This document shows positions 23,822 to 33,747 of a stretch of 35,613 bases of DNA, piece after piece. The notes beneath the pieces were generated by a model. It saw only the letters and a list, made by a program, of their open reading frames with translations, was not told the DNA's origin and made no database searches. The stretch comes from Pseudomonas defluvii (lineage in GTDB: Bacteria > Pseudomonadota > Gammaproteobacteria > Pseudomonadales > Pseudomonadaceae): assembly GCF_001695625.1 (NCBI RefSeq), contig NZ_MBPN01000051.1:1-35613 (forward strand), in the 5' to 3' direction. A program made the position numbers and the translations under genes. Every line of letters starts with the position of its first letter. The first letter of the stretch is position 1.

Positions 23822-24667
23822 ATGCTGATCGATCATAAACTCCCACTGGGCCAGTACATCTCGGCATTCGTCGAATGGTTGACGCAACACGGCGCCAACT
23901 TCTTCGATGCTTTCGCCTCCGCACTGGAACTCATGATTCATGGCGTTACCGGCGCCCTGACCTGGTTCAACCCCTTCATTCTGATCGGTCTGTTTGCCTT
24001 GATCGCTCACCTGATCCAGCGCAAATGGGCACTGACAGCGTTCGTCGCCCTGTCGTTCCTGTTGATCCTGAACCTGGGCTACTGGCAGGAAACCATGGAA
24101 ACCCTGGCCCAGGTGCTGTTCGCCACCCTGGTCTGCGTGCTTATCGGTGTGCCACTGGGCATCGTCGCTGCGCACAAACCGATGTTCTACACCATGATGC
24201 GACCGATACTCGACCTGATGCAGACCGTGCCGACCTTCGTTTACCTGATCCCTACCCTGACCCTCTTCGGGCTGGGTGTGGTGCCCGGGCTGATCTCGAC
24301 GGTGGTGTTCGCCATCGCCGCGCCGATCCGCCTCACCTACCTGGGCATCTGCGACGTGCCTCAGGAGCTGCTGGATGCCGGCAAGGCCTTCGGCTGCTCA
24401 CGTCGCCAATTGCTCTCGCGTATCGAACTGCCCCACGCCATGCCAAGCATCGCTGCCGGCATCACCCAATGCATCATGCTGTCGCTGTCGATGGTGGTGA
24501 TTGCGGCGCTGGTGGGAGCCGATGGCCTGGGCAAACCCGTGGTCAATGCACTGAACACTGCCGATATCGCCCTGGGCTTCGAAGCAGGCCTGGCGATCGT
24601 ACTGCTGGCGATCATGCTCGACCGTATCTGCAAACAACCCGAAGTACCGGTAAGGGGTGAAGCATGA
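23822..24667 (+). CDS. choW: Choline ABC transporter, permease
   Basis: This 281-residue inner-membrane permease of the ProW/OpuAB type has several hydrophobic helices (for example FILIGLFALIAHLI, LTAFVALSFLLILNLGYW, VLFATLVCVLIGVPLGIVAA). The cytoplasmic EAA loop appears as ELLDAGKAFGCSRRQLLSRIELPHAMPSI and docks on ChoV. The start at 23822 (MLIDHKLPLG) is preferred over 23771, which would add an Arg-rich leader; the ribosome-binding site (AGGTGGA) is rather distant. It overlaps choV by four bases. Confidence 0.92.
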   Translation: MLIDHKLPLGQYISAFVEWLTQHGANFFDAFASALELMIHGVTGALTWFNPFILIGLFALIAHLIQRKWALTAFVALSFLLILNLGYWQETMETLAQVLFATLVCVLIGVPLGIVAAHKPMFYTMMRPILDLMQTVPTFVYLIPTLTLFGLGVVPGLISTVVFAIAAPIRLTYLGICDVPQELLDAGKAFGCSRRQLLSRIELPHAMPSIAAGITQCIMLSLSMVVIAALVGADGLGKPVVNALNTADIALGFEAGLAIVLLAIMLDRICKQPEVPVRGEA

Positions 24668-25842
24668 GCATCATTCGCTTCGACGAGGTAGACGTTATCT
24701 TCTCCAAATCACCGCGTGAGGCCCTGAGCCTGCTGGACCAAGGCTTCACGCGCGAACAGATCCTGAAGAAGACCGGCCTGGTGGTCGGCGTGGAAAAAGC
24801 CAGCCTGGAGATCAACAAAGGCGAGATCTGCGTGCTGATGGGCCTGTCCGGCTCAGGCAAGTCGAGCTTGCTGCGCTGCATCAACGGCCTGAACACAGTC
24901 AGCCGTGGCAAGCTGTTCGTTGAACACGAAGGCTCGCAGATCAACATCGCTTCCTGCACCCCGGCTGAACTGAAGATGATGCGCACCAAGCGCATTGCCA
25001 TGGTGTTCCAGAAATTCGCCCTGATGCCTTGGCTGACCGTGCGCGAAAACATCAGCTTCGGCCTGGAAATGCAGGGCCGCCCTGCCGATGAACGACGCCG
25101 GCTGGTGGATGAAAAGCTGGAACTGGTCGGCCTCACCCAGTGGCGCAACAAGAAGCCCGACGAGCTCTCTGGCGGCATGCAGCAGCGGGTCGGCCTGGCC
25201 CGCGCGCTGGCCATGGACGCCGACATCCTGCTGATGGACGAACCGTTCTCGGCCCTTGACCCGCTGATCCGCCAAGGCCTGCAGGACGAGTTGCTGGAAC
25301 TGCAGCGCAAGCTGAGCAAGACCATCGTATTCGTCAGCCACGACCTGGACGAAGCCCTGAAGCTGGGCAGCCGCATCGCCATCATGAAAGACGGCCGGAT
25401 CATCCAGTACAGCAAGCCCGAGGAGATCGTCCTCAACCCGGCTGACGACTACGTGCGAACCTTCGTCGCCCACACCAACCCGCTTAACGTACTCTGCGGC
25501 CGCAGCCTGATGCGTACCCTGGACAAGTGCAAGCGGATCAACGGTTCGGTCTGCATTGACCCCAGTGTCGACTCGTGGCTGGACCTGGCTGAAGGCAACA
25601 CCATCAAAGGTGCACGCCAGGGCGTCAACGGGCTGGACTTGCAGAACTGGAGGCCGGGAGAGGCTGTGGAACAGCTGGGTCGCCGGCCGACCCTGGTCAA
25701 CGCCGGTATCGGTATGCGCGAAGCACTGCAGATTCGTTACCAGACCGGCAACAAGCTGGTCCTGCAGGAAGGCAACCGCGTGGTGGGTATCCTCGGCGAC
25801 AGCGAGTTGTATCACGCCCTGCTGGGCAAAACCCTGGGGTGA
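24664..25842 (+). CDS. choV: Choline ABC transporter, ATP-binding protein
   Basis: This 392-residue ABC ATPase of the ProV/OpuAA class has Walker A GLSGSGKSS at about 60-68, Q-loop VFQKFALMPW, signature LSGGMQQRVGLARALA, Walker B ILLMDEPFSALDP, H-loop VSHDLDEAL, and a C-terminal extension of about 110 residues. The extension is where related proteins carry CBS regulatory domains, here degenerate. It energises ChoXW uptake. ATG overlaps the choW stop (ATGA). A perfect 13-bp hairpin ends the operon. Confidence 0.94.
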   Translation: MSIIRFDEVDVIFSKSPREALSLLDQGFTREQILKKTGLVVGVEKASLEINKGEICVLMGLSGSGKSSLLRCINGLNTVSRGKLFVEHEGSQINIASCTPAELKMMRTKRIAMVFQKFALMPWLTVRENISFGLEMQGRPADERRRLVDEKLELVGLTQWRNKKPDELSGGMQQRVGLARALAMDADILLMDEPFSALDPLIRQGLQDELLELQRKLSKTIVFVSHDLDEALKLGSRIAIMKDGRIIQYSKPEEIVLNPADDYVRTFVAHTNPLNVLCGRSLMRTLDKCKRINGSVCIDPSVDSWLDLAEGNTIKGARQGVNGLDLQNWRPGEAVEQLGRRPTLVNAGIGMREALQIRYQTGNKLVLQEGNRVVGILGDSELYHALLGKTLG

Positions 25843-25847
25843 AAGCT

Positions 25848-25879
25848 ATCGCGGGCAAGCCCCACAGCTTGCCCGCGAT
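25848..25879. terminator. Bidirectional hairpin between convergent choV and hisF
   Basis: ATCGCGGGCAAGC (25848-25860) pairs perfectly with GCTTGCCCGCGAT (25867-25879) around a 6-nt loop. The arms are REP-like. It sits in the 46-bp gap between two convergent operons. Confidence 0.7.
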
Positions 25880-25888
25880 GGAGGACTG

Positions 25889-26659
25889 TCAGCGAACGAC
25901 AATCCCCTGCTTGGCCATAAAAGCCTTGGCTTCCGGCACGGTGTACTCACCGAAGTGGAAGATACTCGCAGCCAGCACAGCGCTGGCGTGGCCTTCAAGA
26001 ATGCCGTCAGCCAGGTGCTGCAGGTTACCGACACCGCCCGAGGCGATCACCGGAATACCCAAGGCATCGCTGATGGCCCGGGTAACCCCCAGGTCAAAAC
26101 CGCTCTTCATGCCGTCCTGGTCCATGCTGGTCAGAAGAATCTCACCGGCACCCAGGCCTTCCATCTTCTTCGCCCACTCCACCGCATCCAGCCCGGTAGG
26201 CTTGCGCCCGCCGTGGGTGAAGATCTCCCAGCGCGGGGCTTCGCCCGGTGCCGAGACCTTCTTGGCGTCGATGGCGACAACGATGCACTGCGAACCGAAA
26301 TGCGCGGCAGCCTCGCCGACGAACTCGGGGTTGAACACCGCCGCCGTGTTGATCGAAACCTTGTCGGCACCGGCATTGAGCAGGTTGCGGATGTCCTGCA
26401 CCGTGCGCACGCCGCCACCGACAGTCAGCGGGATGAACACCTGGCTGGCCATGCGCTCGACAGTGTGCAGGGTGGTGTCACGGCCATCGACGCTGGCCGT
26501 GATATCGAGGAAGGTGATTTCGTCGGCGCCTTGCTCATCGTAGCGCCGAGCGATTTCCACCGGGTCACCGGCATCGCGGATGTTCTCGAACTTGACGCCC
26601 TTGACCACACGACCGTTGTCGACGTCCAGGCAAGGGATGATGCGTTTGGCCAGCGCCAT
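25889..26659 (-). CDS. hisF: Imidazole glycerol phosphate synthase, cyclase subunit
   Basis: This 256-residue (beta/alpha)8 barrel begins [24 protein letters not shown], with catalytic D11 in CLDVD and D131 expected in the SMDQDG region ([14 protein letters not shown]). With HisH it turns PRFAR into IGP and AICAR in histidine synthesis. The ATG at 26659 follows GAGGAG, and the length equals the family norm. It lies 10 bp after hisA and is the last gene of the minus-strand his group. Confidence 0.97.
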   Translation of the reverse strand: MALAKRIIPCLDVDNGRVVKGVKFENIRDAGDPVEIARRYDEQGADEITFLDITASVDGRDTTLHTVERMASQVFIPLTVGGGVRTVQDIRNLLNAGADKVSINTAAVFNPEFVGEAAAHFGSQCIVVAIDAKKVSAPGEAPRWEIFTHGGRKPTGLDAVEWAKKMEGLGAGEILLTSMDQDGMKSGFDLGVTRAISDALGIPVIASGGVGNLQHLADGILEGHASAVLAASIFHFGEYTVPEAKAFMAKQGIVVR

Positions 26660-26669
26660 GGCGTTCTCC

Positions 26670-27407
26670 TCAGCCTTGGTAGCTGTCGCAGAAGGCTTGC
26701 GCCTCGGCGACATCCAGGGTGCCTTCATAGATCGCCCGGCCGGTGATGGCGCCGATGATCCCCGGAGCCTTGGCATCGAGCAGGGCCTTGATGTCACCCA
26801 GGTTGTGGATGCCACCGGAGGCGATCACCGGGATCTTGGTGGCTGCGGCCAGGGCGGCGGTGAACGGTACGTTGCAGCCCTGCATCATGCCGTCTTTGGC
26901 GATGTCGGTGTAGACGATGGCCGAGACGCCGTCGGCTTCGAAACGCTTGGCCAGGTCGATCACCTGCACCGAGCTGACTTCAGCCCAGCCGTCGGTGGCG
27001 ACGAAGCCATCCTTGGCGTCCAGGCCAACGATGACCTTGCCCGGGAAAGCGCGGCAGGCTTCGGCCACGAATTCAGGCTCTTTGACGGCCTTGGTGCCGA
27101 TGATCACGTAGCTCACGCCCGCCTTGACGTAGTGCTCGATGGTTTCCAGCGAACGAATGCCGCCGCCGATCTGGATCGGCAGGTTCGGGTAGCGCTTGGC
27201 GATCGCGGTGACCACTTCGCCGTTGACCGGCTGGCCCTCGAAAGCACCGTTCAGATCGACCAGATGCAGGCGCCGGCAGCCACCCTCAACCCATTTGGCG
27301 GCCATGCTCACCGGGTCATCGGAAAACACCGTGGAATCTTCCATGCGGCCTTGGCGCAGACGTACGCAAGCACCGTCCTTGAGATCGATAGCGGGAATAA
27401 TCAGCAT
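26670..27407 (-). CDS. hisA: ProFAR isomerase
   Basis: This 245-residue (beta/alpha)8 barrel begins [20 protein letters not shown], with the two phosphate-binding repeats ([22 protein letters not shown]) and catalytic D8 and D130 region (YTDIAKDGM). It performs the Amadori rearrangement of ProFAR to PRFAR. Length and start are typical. It lies 42 bp downstream of the DUF2164 gene. Confidence 0.97.
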   Translation of the reverse strand: MLIIPAIDLKDGACVRLRQGRMEDSTVFSDDPVSMAAKWVEGGCRRLHLVDLNGAFEGQPVNGEVVTAIAKRYPNLPIQIGGGIRSLETIEHYVKAGVSYVIIGTKAVKEPEFVAEACRAFPGKVIVGLDAKDGFVATDGWAEVSSVQVIDLAKRFEADGVSAIVYTDIAKDGMMQGCNVPFTAALAAATKIPVIASGGIHNLGDIKALLDAKAPGIIGAITGRAIYEGTLDVAEAQAFCDSYQG

Positions 27408-27449
27408 CTGGAAAACCTGTCTAATCGGTAAACAGCGATGCTCGGGAAG

Positions 27450-27710
27450 TCAGTTCTTCTCGAGCGCCCACAGGTCGCTTTCGATGCTCTCGAACCGCTC
27501 CTTGAGGTGCAGCTGAACATCGGCAATCGCCCTGTTGTAGTAGTGTGGCGCAATCTCTTTGCTGAACAGGTCCAGGACCTCAGCCACCTCGAAAGAACCC
27601 AATTGCAGCTCGAAACGGTCTTCGAGAAAGCGCTTGAGTACGTCCAACGCTTCGCGCTCCTGTTCGGGCGCCAGCGTCAGGATCGGGGCCTTGTTCCTGG
27701 CCTTGCTCAT
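27450..27710 (-). CDS. DUF2164 protein inside the his cluster
   Basis: This 86-residue protein begins [18 protein letters not shown]. It has a helical middle (ALDVLKRFLEDRFELQLGSF) and ends with HLKERFESIESDLWALEKN. The shape matches DUF2164 proteins, whose function is not known. The ATG overlaps the hisH stop (TAATG), so it is translationally coupled to hisH and separates hisH from hisA. A longer frame upstream is a shadow of hisH. Confidence 0.8.
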   Translation of the reverse strand: MSKARNKAPILTLAPEQEREALDVLKRFLEDRFELQLGSFEVAEVLDLFSKEIAPHYYNRAIADVQLHLKERFESIESDLWALEKN

Positions 27711-28348
27711 TACCAGCGCCCGTCCCAGGCCGCGAAGTTCTGCAGCAGCTGCAGGCCATGGGTATGGCTTTTCTCCGGATGGAACTGCACGGCGAAACGT
27801 GAACCATCGGCCAGCGCTGCGGCGAAATCGACGCCGTAGTGACCACGACCGACTACCTGCACAGCCTTGCCGGCCGTGACGTAGTAGCTGTGGACAAAGT
27901 AAAACCGCGCCAGGTCCGGAATGTTGTGCCACAGCGGGTGGTCGATCGTCTGCTCGACTTCGTTCCAACCCATGTGCGGCACTTTCAGGTGTTCGCCGTC
28001 TTCGTGCAGGTCCTTGCCGAAAAAGCGCACATTGCCCGGGAACATGCCAATGCAGTCAACGCCGTCGTTCTCTTCGCTGTGCTCCAGCAGGGCTTGCATG
28101 CCCACGCAGATGCCAAGGAAGGGACGGTCCTGGCTGACTTCCTGCACCAGGCTGTCGAAGCCCAGGCGGCGGATCTCGGCCATGCAGTCGCGAATCGCGC
28201 CTACGCCGGGAAACACCACACGGTCAGCCTCACGGATGACCGCAGCGTCGCTGGTGATCAGTACCTTGCCAGCGCCAACGTGCTCCAGGGCCTTGGCCAC
28301 CGAGTGCAGGTTGCCCATGCCATAGTCGATAACGGCAACGGTCTGCAT
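27710..28348 (-). CDS. hisH: Imidazole glycerol phosphate synthase, glutaminase subunit
   Basis: This 212-residue class I glutamine amidotransferase begins [23 protein letters not shown]. The nucleophile is in [15 protein letters not shown], with His and Glu in [14 protein letters not shown]. It supplies ammonia to HisF. The ATG overlaps the hisB stop (TAATG). Confidence 0.97.
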   Translation of the reverse strand: MQTVAVIDYGMGNLHSVAKALEHVGAGKVLITSDAAVIREADRVVFPGVGAIRDCMAEIRRLGFDSLVQEVSQDRPFLGICVGMQALLEHSEENDGVDCIGMFPGNVRFFGKDLHEDGEHLKVPHMGWNEVEQTIDHPLWHNIPDLARFYFVHSYYVTAGKAVQVVGRGHYGVDFAAALADGSRFAVQFHPEKSHTHGLQLLQNFAAWDGRW

Positions 28349-28941
28349 TACAGGCAACCCTTGGTGGAAGGCATCTGGCCAGCCATGCGCTCGTCCAGCT
28401 CGATCGCCATGCGCAGGGCACGGCCGAAGGCCTTGAACACGGTCTCGATCTGGTGGTGGGTGTTGTGCCCACGCAGGTTGTCGATGTGCAGCGTGACGTT
28501 GGCGTGGTTGACGAAGCCCTGGAAGAACTCCTGGAACAGGTCGACATCGAAGCCACCGACCGACGCACGGGTGTACGGCACGTGCATCTGCAGGCCTGGG
28601 CGACCCGAGAAGTCGATGACCACACGCGACAGGGCTTCATCGAGCGGCACGTAGGCGTGGCCGTAACGACGGATACCTTTCTTGTCGCCGATTGCCTGGC
28701 TGAATGCCTGGCCCAGGGTGATACCGACGTCCTCGACCGTATGGTGGTCGTCGATATGCAGGTCGCCCTTGCACTCGATGTCCAGGTCGATCAGCCCATG
28801 TCGGGCAATCTGGTCGAGCATATGTTCCAAGAAGGGGACACCGATATCGAATCGGGCCTTGCCACTGCCATCCAGGTTGATCGAGGCCTTGATCTGGGTT
28901 TCCAGAGTATTGCGCTCGACGGAAGCCTTACGTTCGACCAT
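28348..28941 (-). CDS. hisB: Imidazoleglycerol-phosphate dehydratase
   Basis: This 197-residue stand-alone IGP dehydratase begins [18 protein letters not shown], with the manganese-binding histidine motifs [25 protein letters not shown] and [18 protein letters not shown]. The phosphatase half found in enteric HisB is absent, as usual in pseudomonads. The start is ATG 28941 (GTG 28944 possible). It is the first gene of the group, with a TATAAT 39 bp upstream. Confidence 0.97.
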   Translation of the reverse strand: MVERKASVERNTLETQIKASINLDGSGKARFDIGVPFLEHMLDQIARHGLIDLDIECKGDLHIDDHHTVEDVGITLGQAFSQAIGDKKGIRRYGHAYVPLDEALSRVVIDFSGRPGLQMHVPYTRASVGGFDVDLFQEFFQGFVNHANVTLHIDNLRGHNTHHQIETVFKAFGRALRMAIELDERMAGQMPSTKGCL

Positions 28942-28979
28942 CACCTGCTCCGCGAAATCATTGGGCGAAAAAGGCGACC

Positions 28980-29008
28980 ATTATAGGCCCAGATACGCTC
29001 GGCTTGAA
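28980..29008 (-). promoter_or_regulatory. Likely sigma-70 promoter of hisB
   Basis: On the minus strand TTCAAG (29008-29003), 17 bp, then a perfect TATAAT (28985-28980), about 38 bp before the hisB start. The -35 is weak. No leader peptide with a histidine run was seen. Confidence 0.5.
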
Positions 29009-29069
29009 ACGAACATGACGCATGGCAGGGAATTTCTGCCTGCCTTGCAGGGAGCTTGATCGCCGACAA

Positions 29070-29113
29070 GGCCGGCACCCACCGGTCATTGTGCATGCCC
29101 GAAGGTGCCGGCC
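29070..29113 (-). terminator. Hairpin downstream of the MFS gene
   Basis: GGCCGGCACC (29070-29079) and GGTGCCGGCC (29104-29113) are exact complements just after the MFS stop codon. There is no T-run; the arms resemble REP sequences. Confidence 0.5.
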
Positions 29114-29128
29114 CTGCTGGCGAGCGGC

Positions 29129-30787
29129 TTAATGGAACAACGCGGCGGTCTTCTGCAGCGTCGCCCAGACGCCCCAGGCCAGCGGAATACCGACGACCAG
29201 CCAGGCCAACAGCACCAGCGGCATACTCGCCGGTGAGGCGTGCCATTCCAGTGCCTTGGCGCTGGTGATGACGTGAGCCTGCGAGCGCTTTTCCTCGGCG
29301 GCCAATTGCTCGTCGGTCATGAAGTGCTTGTCGGCTACCGGGCGCACGAGGGCATTGCAGATGAAGCCCAGTACCAGCAAGCCGGCCAGGATGTACAAGG
29401 TGATGTCATAGGCGGCTGCCCGCTCGACCCCGATGCTCAACTGGTACTCACGCAAGTAGTTGACCAGCACCGGCCCCAGCACACCCGCCGCCGCCCAGGC
29501 GGTCAGCAGACGACCATGGATTGCGCCGACCATATGCGTGCCGAACAGGTCGGCAAGGTAGGCCGGCACCGTGGCAAAGCCACCGCCGTACATGGAGAGG
29601 ATGATGCAGAACGCCGCCACGAACAGCACCACATTGCCCAGGTGGCCCATGTTCGGTACCAGCGCATACAGGGCGAAGCCCAGCGCGAAAAAGGCAAAGT
29701 AGGTGTTCTTGCGGCCAATGTAGTCGGAGAACGAGGCCCAGAAGAACCGTCCGCCAATGTTGAACAGGCTGAGCAAGCCGGTGAAACCGGCGGCAATTGC
29801 GGCGATCTGGCTCAACTGCGCAGTGTTCAGCTCGCTGAAGCGCAGGTCGTTACCCAGCAACTTCCCGGCAAACACCTCCTGCAGCAGCGGCGAAGCCATG
29901 CCGAGGATACCGATACCCGCCGAGACGTTCAGGCACAGCACCAGCCAGACCAAGGCAAACTGTGGGGTTTTCCAGGCCACGCTGACATGCACATGGCGAT
30001 GGGTAATCATCGTATTGCTGGCTTTTTTCTGCGGTGCGACCCAGCCCTCGGGCTTCCAGCCAGTAGGCGGTACGCGGTACGCCAACGCGCCGCCGATCAT
30101 GAAAACGAAGTAAATCGCAGCCATCACCACAAAGCTCTGCCACACGCCGACCCCTTCAGGGCTGGCGAAATGGTTCATCAGTGCCGCCGCCAGCGGGGCA
30201 CCAACCATGGCCCCGCCACCAAAGCCCATGATCGCCATACCGGTGGCCATGCCGCGTTTGTCTGGGAACCACTTGATCAAGGTCGACACCGGCGAGATGT
30301 ACCCCAGCCCCAGGCCAATACCGCCAATTACCCCGGAACCCAGCCACATCAGCCACAGTTGGTGGGTGTACACACCCAACGCCGAAATCAGCAGGCCGCC
30401 GCACCAGCACAGCGCTGACACCACACCGGCCTTGCGTGGCCCGGCGTGCTCAAGCCAACCGCCCCAGATCGCAGCCGAACAGCCGAGAAAAATGAAAAAC
30501 AGCGTGTAGATCCAGCCCAGCATCGAGATCGGCCAGTCACAGCTCGAGGAAAACGCCTGAGCCAGAAAACCCATGTCTGCCGAGCAGGCAACCGGCGCAC
30601 TGATACCAATGGCCTTGGACAGCGGCAACCAGAACACCGAAAAGCCGTAGGCCATGCCGATACACAGGTGGATCGCCAAGGCTGCCGGCGGCACCAGCCA
30701 GCGGTTGAAGCCCGGCTGGGCGATGATGCGCTCCTTGGACAAAAAGCTCGGTGCAGGAACAATCGCACCTGCCGTAATGCTGCTCAT
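29129..30787 (-). CDS. OFA-family major facilitator transporter
   Basis: This 552-residue inner-membrane transporter of the oxalate/formate antiporter type has at least 12 hydrophobic helices, with HLCIGMAYGFSVFWLPLSKA as helix 1. The MFS loop after helix 2 to 3 reads GGWLEHAGPRKAG, and the second-half equivalent reads RFFWASFSDYIGRKN. A cytoplasmic loop near 245-285 is rich in His and Lys, and the C-terminus adds further helices. A short loop with two cysteines (CSADMGFLAQAFSSSCDWPI) follows helix 1. The substrate is not visible; relatives carry oxalate, formate, pyruvate or other small monocarboxylates. AAGGGA precedes the ATG. Confidence 0.85.
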   Translation of the reverse strand: MSSITAGAIVPAPSFLSKERIIAQPGFNRWLVPPAALAIHLCIGMAYGFSVFWLPLSKAIGISAPVACSADMGFLAQAFSSSCDWPISMLGWIYTLFFIFLGCSAAIWGGWLEHAGPRKAGVVSALCWCGGLLISALGVYTHQLWLMWLGSGVIGGIGLGLGYISPVSTLIKWFPDKRGMATGMAIMGFGGGAMVGAPLAAALMNHFASPEGVGVWQSFVVMAAIYFVFMIGGALAYRVPPTGWKPEGWVAPQKKASNTMITHRHVHVSVAWKTPQFALVWLVLCLNVSAGIGILGMASPLLQEVFAGKLLGNDLRFSELNTAQLSQIAAIAAGFTGLLSLFNIGGRFFWASFSDYIGRKNTYFAFFALGFALYALVPNMGHLGNVVLFVAAFCIILSMYGGGFATVPAYLADLFGTHMVGAIHGRLLTAWAAAGVLGPVLVNYLREYQLSIGVERAAAYDITLYILAGLLVLGFICNALVRPVADKHFMTDEQLAAEEKRSQAHVITSAKALEWHASPASMPLVLLAWLVVGIPLAWGVWATLQKTAALFH

Positions 30788-31010
30788 TTATTGTTTTCCC
30801 TTATCGATCTGGACGGTTCGCAGGCCCCACATCCGCCCTCGACCTTGGCGCACGCGGGTAGCGAACGTTCTAGCGGCAGGCAATCAGTAAAATGCGGCAA
30901 AACGCTACACAGGCACCTGAAAACCGCGAAAGGGTACCATTTGCCGGGCTCACTGAAAGCAATCTGATATCGTCCTTTTTTAGTTAACTGACCTGTCACG
31001 AGGAACCTAC

Positions 31011-31418
31011 ATGCCTGTCGTTGTCGAAGCCGTGCGTACACCGAGCCAACAAGACCGGCTGGACCTGGCGAAGATCTACGCCGATGCACCTGCCGATCTG
31101 TTTGCCCCTGGCGAAACCGCCGAAGCCTGGTTGGCCGCAGCCTTGGCCGACGGCAGCCTGATCGCAGCGCGGTTCAACGATCGTCTGCTAGGCGCTGCCC
31201 GCCTTACGCGTCAGCATGACGCCTGGCGCCTGTCGCACTTGTGCGTGCGCAGCGTGACGCGTCGACGCGGGGTGGGCCTGCGATTGGTCAGCGAAGCACA
31301 GCGTATGGCCCGCGAAGCCGGGCAAGCTCTGCGCTTGCAGGCCACGACCAAGTGCGCGGCCATTCAGGCGCTGGCAAGCCAACTGGACCTGCCGCTGGAG
31401 CTGTCCGCAACCGTATAA
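31011..31418 (+). CDS. panZ: PanZ/PanM-like GNAT domain protein
   Basis: This 135-residue single GNAT domain resembles E. coli PanZ (PanM) in QQDRLDLAKIYADAP (13-27), LIAARFNDRLLGAARLT (50-66) and the acetyl-CoA loop VRSVTRRRGVGLRLV (79-93). PanZ binds acetyl-CoA and the aspartate decarboxylase zymogen PanD, driving its self-cleavage and limiting pantothenate synthesis. Here the C-terminus is shorter in aromatic residues than in E. coli, so the role is family inference. AGGA lies before the ATG at 31011. The gene is divergent from the MFS gene and precedes asmA by 91 bp. Confidence 0.7.
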   Translation: MPVVVEAVRTPSQQDRLDLAKIYADAPADLFAPGETAEAWLAAALADGSLIAARFNDRLLGAARLTRQHDAWRLSHLCVRSVTRRRGVGLRLVSEAQRMAREAGQALRLQATTKCAAIQALASQLDLPLELSATV

Positions 31419-31509
31419 CGCTAGGGAACGCACTTAAACCGGCAACCAAATGCGCAGCGCTATACTCTGCGGCTGAATTTTCTAAAAATCGGACTACAAG
31501 GACTCGCCC

Positions 31510-33747
31510 ATGAAAGCGTTCGGCAAAATCCTGGGGCTGGTAATTCTCGGGTTGTTGCTGATCATTGTGGCTCTGGGCTTCGCCCTGACCCACCTCTTCG
31601 ATCCCAACGACTACAAAGACGAGATTCGCCAGCTGGCTCGCGACAAGGCCAACATTGAGCTGACCCTCAACGGCGACATCGGCTGGAGCCTGTTCCCCTG
31701 GCTGGGCCTGGAACTGCACGACGCCAGCATCGCGACCCTGAACACCCCGAAAACCCCGTTCGCCGACCTGAAGATGCTTGGCCTTTCCGTGCGCGTGCTG
31801 CCCCTGCTGCGCCGCGAAGTGCAAATGAGCGATGTCCGGGTCGAAGGGTTGAACCTGACCCTGGCCCGTGACAAAAACGGCCACGGCAACTGGGAAGATT
31901 TCGGCAAGCCGTTGCCAAGCACCACCCCCGCCACAACCACGACGCCCGCTACCACGGCCACACCGGCACCGGCCGAAACCAGCCACCCCGCCACGGCCAA
32001 CGAGCGCCCGGTCAAGCTGGACATCGACAGCCTCACCGTAAACAACGCCCGAGTGCAGTACAGCGATGCACGCAACGGCCAGACCTTCAATGCAGACAGC
32101 ATCCAACTGAGCACGGGGGCGGTGCATGAAGGGGTCGACATCCCGCTGAAACTCACCGCATTCCTCAGCGTCGGCCAGCCAGTGCTGCGCGCCCGCACCG
32201 AGCTCAACGGTGAACTGCGCTTTGACCGCGCCCTCAAGCGCTACCAGCTCGAAGACATGAAACTCACCGGTGAAGCCTCCGGCGAGCCGCTGCAGGGCAA
32301 GACCATGACCTTCGCCGCCCAGGGCCAATTGCTGGTTGACCTGGCCGCCAATGTCGCCGAATGGAACAGCCTGAAGGTGTCTGCCAACCAACTGCGCGCC
32401 CTCGGCGAGCTGAACCTGCGCGACCTGGACAAGGCACCGAAAATCACTGGCGGCCTGTCCATCGCCCAGCTCAACCTGCGGACCTTCCTCGACAGCATCG
32501 GCTACCCCCTGCCAGCGATGACCGACACCACCGCCCTGAGCAAATTCGAACTGGTCAGCCGCCTGCAAGGCAGCAGCACCAGCCTGGCCCTGGAAGACCT
32601 GACGGTAAAACTCGACGACAGCACCTTCAGCGGTCGGGTAGCCATCGACGACTTCGCCAAACAGGCCCTGCGCCTGCAGCTCAAGGCCGACAAGTTCGAT
32701 GCGGACCGCTACCTGCCGACTAAAAGCGAAACCGCCGCCAGTGCCAGCGCCGCACGCAAGGCCGAGGTCAAAGGCAAGGAAGCCGGCGCACTCGCCGGTG
32801 GAGGCACCACGCCGTTGCCGGACGCGCCGACTCAAGTGGCCTGGAGCAGTGACACCCTGCTGCCCGTGGAGCGCCTGCGCCAACTCGACCTGCAAGCCGA
32901 CCTGAACTTCGGACTGCTGACCCTGAAAAAACTACCGATCGAAGACGCCAGCCTCAAAGCCAGCGGCCAGGGCGGCTTGCTCACCCTGGAAACCCTGCGC
33001 GGCGGCCTGTACAACGGCGACTTCGAGAGCAAGGGCAAGCTCGACGTGCGCCCGGCAATCCCGCAGATCGGCCTGAACACGCAGATCAACCGGGTACCCG
33101 TGGAACACTTCATCAAGGGCGAGGACGACAGCTCGCCGCTCAAGGGCCTGCTCGACCTCACGAGCGACCTGACCGCCAGCGGCAACAGCCAGAAAGCGCT
33201 GATCGACACCCTCAACGGCAACGCCAGCTTCGCCATCAACAACGGCGTGCTGGTCAATGCCAACCTTGAACAACAACTCTGCCAAGGGATCGCCACACTC
33301 AACCGCAAGGCATTGAGTGGCGAGCCTCGCGGCAAGGACACCCCATTCGAGGAACTCAAAGGCAGCCTGGTACTGCGCAATGGCGTGGCCAGCAACCCGG
33401 ACCTGAAAGTGCGGATTCCTGGCCTGACCGTCAACGGTGCCGGCGACCTCGACCTGCGGGTGTTGGGCATGGACTACCGCGTTGGCGTGATCATCGAAGG
33501 TGACAAGCGCGACATGCCCGACCCGGCCTGCCAGGTCAATTCACGCTACGTCGGCCTTGAGTGGCCACTGCATTGCCGTGGCCCGCTGGAGCTGGGCGCC
33601 AAGGCCTGCCGTGTCGACAAGGACGGCCTGGGCAAGGTGGCGGCGAAGCTGGCCGGTGACAAACTCAGCGAAAAGATCAACGAAAAGTTAGGCGATAAGG
33701 TATCTCCAGAATTGAAAGACGCACTCAAGGGGCTGTTCAAGCAATGA
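31510..33747 (+). CDS. asmA: AsmA family protein
   Basis: This 745-residue protein has one N-terminal TM anchor (KILGLVILGLLLIIVALGFAL), the AsmA opening FDPNDYKDEIRQLARDKANIELTLNG and a long periplasmic beta-rich body. A low-complexity Thr/Pro/Ala linker lies near 138-165, and an Ala/Lys-rich linker near 405-430. The C-terminal AsmA part includes LRNGVASNPDLKVRIPGLTVNGAG. AsmA-like proteins belong to the bridge-like phospholipid transfer family acting between inner and outer membranes. A TATACT -10-like word lies at 31461-31466. The gene overlaps mutY by four bases; this coupling is common in Pseudomonas. Confidence 0.93.
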   Translation: MKAFGKILGLVILGLLLIIVALGFALTHLFDPNDYKDEIRQLARDKANIELTLNGDIGWSLFPWLGLELHDASIATLNTPKTPFADLKMLGLSVRVLPLLRREVQMSDVRVEGLNLTLARDKNGHGNWEDFGKPLPSTTPATTTTPATTATPAPAETSHPATANERPVKLDIDSLTVNNARVQYSDARNGQTFNADSIQLSTGAVHEGVDIPLKLTAFLSVGQPVLRARTELNGELRFDRALKRYQLEDMKLTGEASGEPLQGKTMTFAAQGQLLVDLAANVAEWNSLKVSANQLRALGELNLRDLDKAPKITGGLSIAQLNLRTFLDSIGYPLPAMTDTTALSKFELVSRLQGSSTSLALEDLTVKLDDSTFSGRVAIDDFAKQALRLQLKADKFDADRYLPTKSETAASASAARKAEVKGKEAGALAGGGTTPLPDAPTQVAWSSDTLLPVERLRQLDLQADLNFGLLTLKKLPIEDASLKASGQGGLLTLETLRGGLYNGDFESKGKLDVRPAIPQIGLNTQINRVPVEHFIKGEDDSSPLKGLLDLTSDLTASGNSQKALIDTLNGNASFAINNGVLVNANLEQQLCQGIATLNRKALSGEPRGKDTPFEELKGSLVLRNGVASNPDLKVRIPGLTVNGAGDLDLRVLGMDYRVGVIIEGDKRDMPDPACQVNSRYVGLEWPLHCRGPLELGAKACRVDKDGLGKVAAKLAGDKLSEKINEKLGDKVSPELKDALKGLFKQ

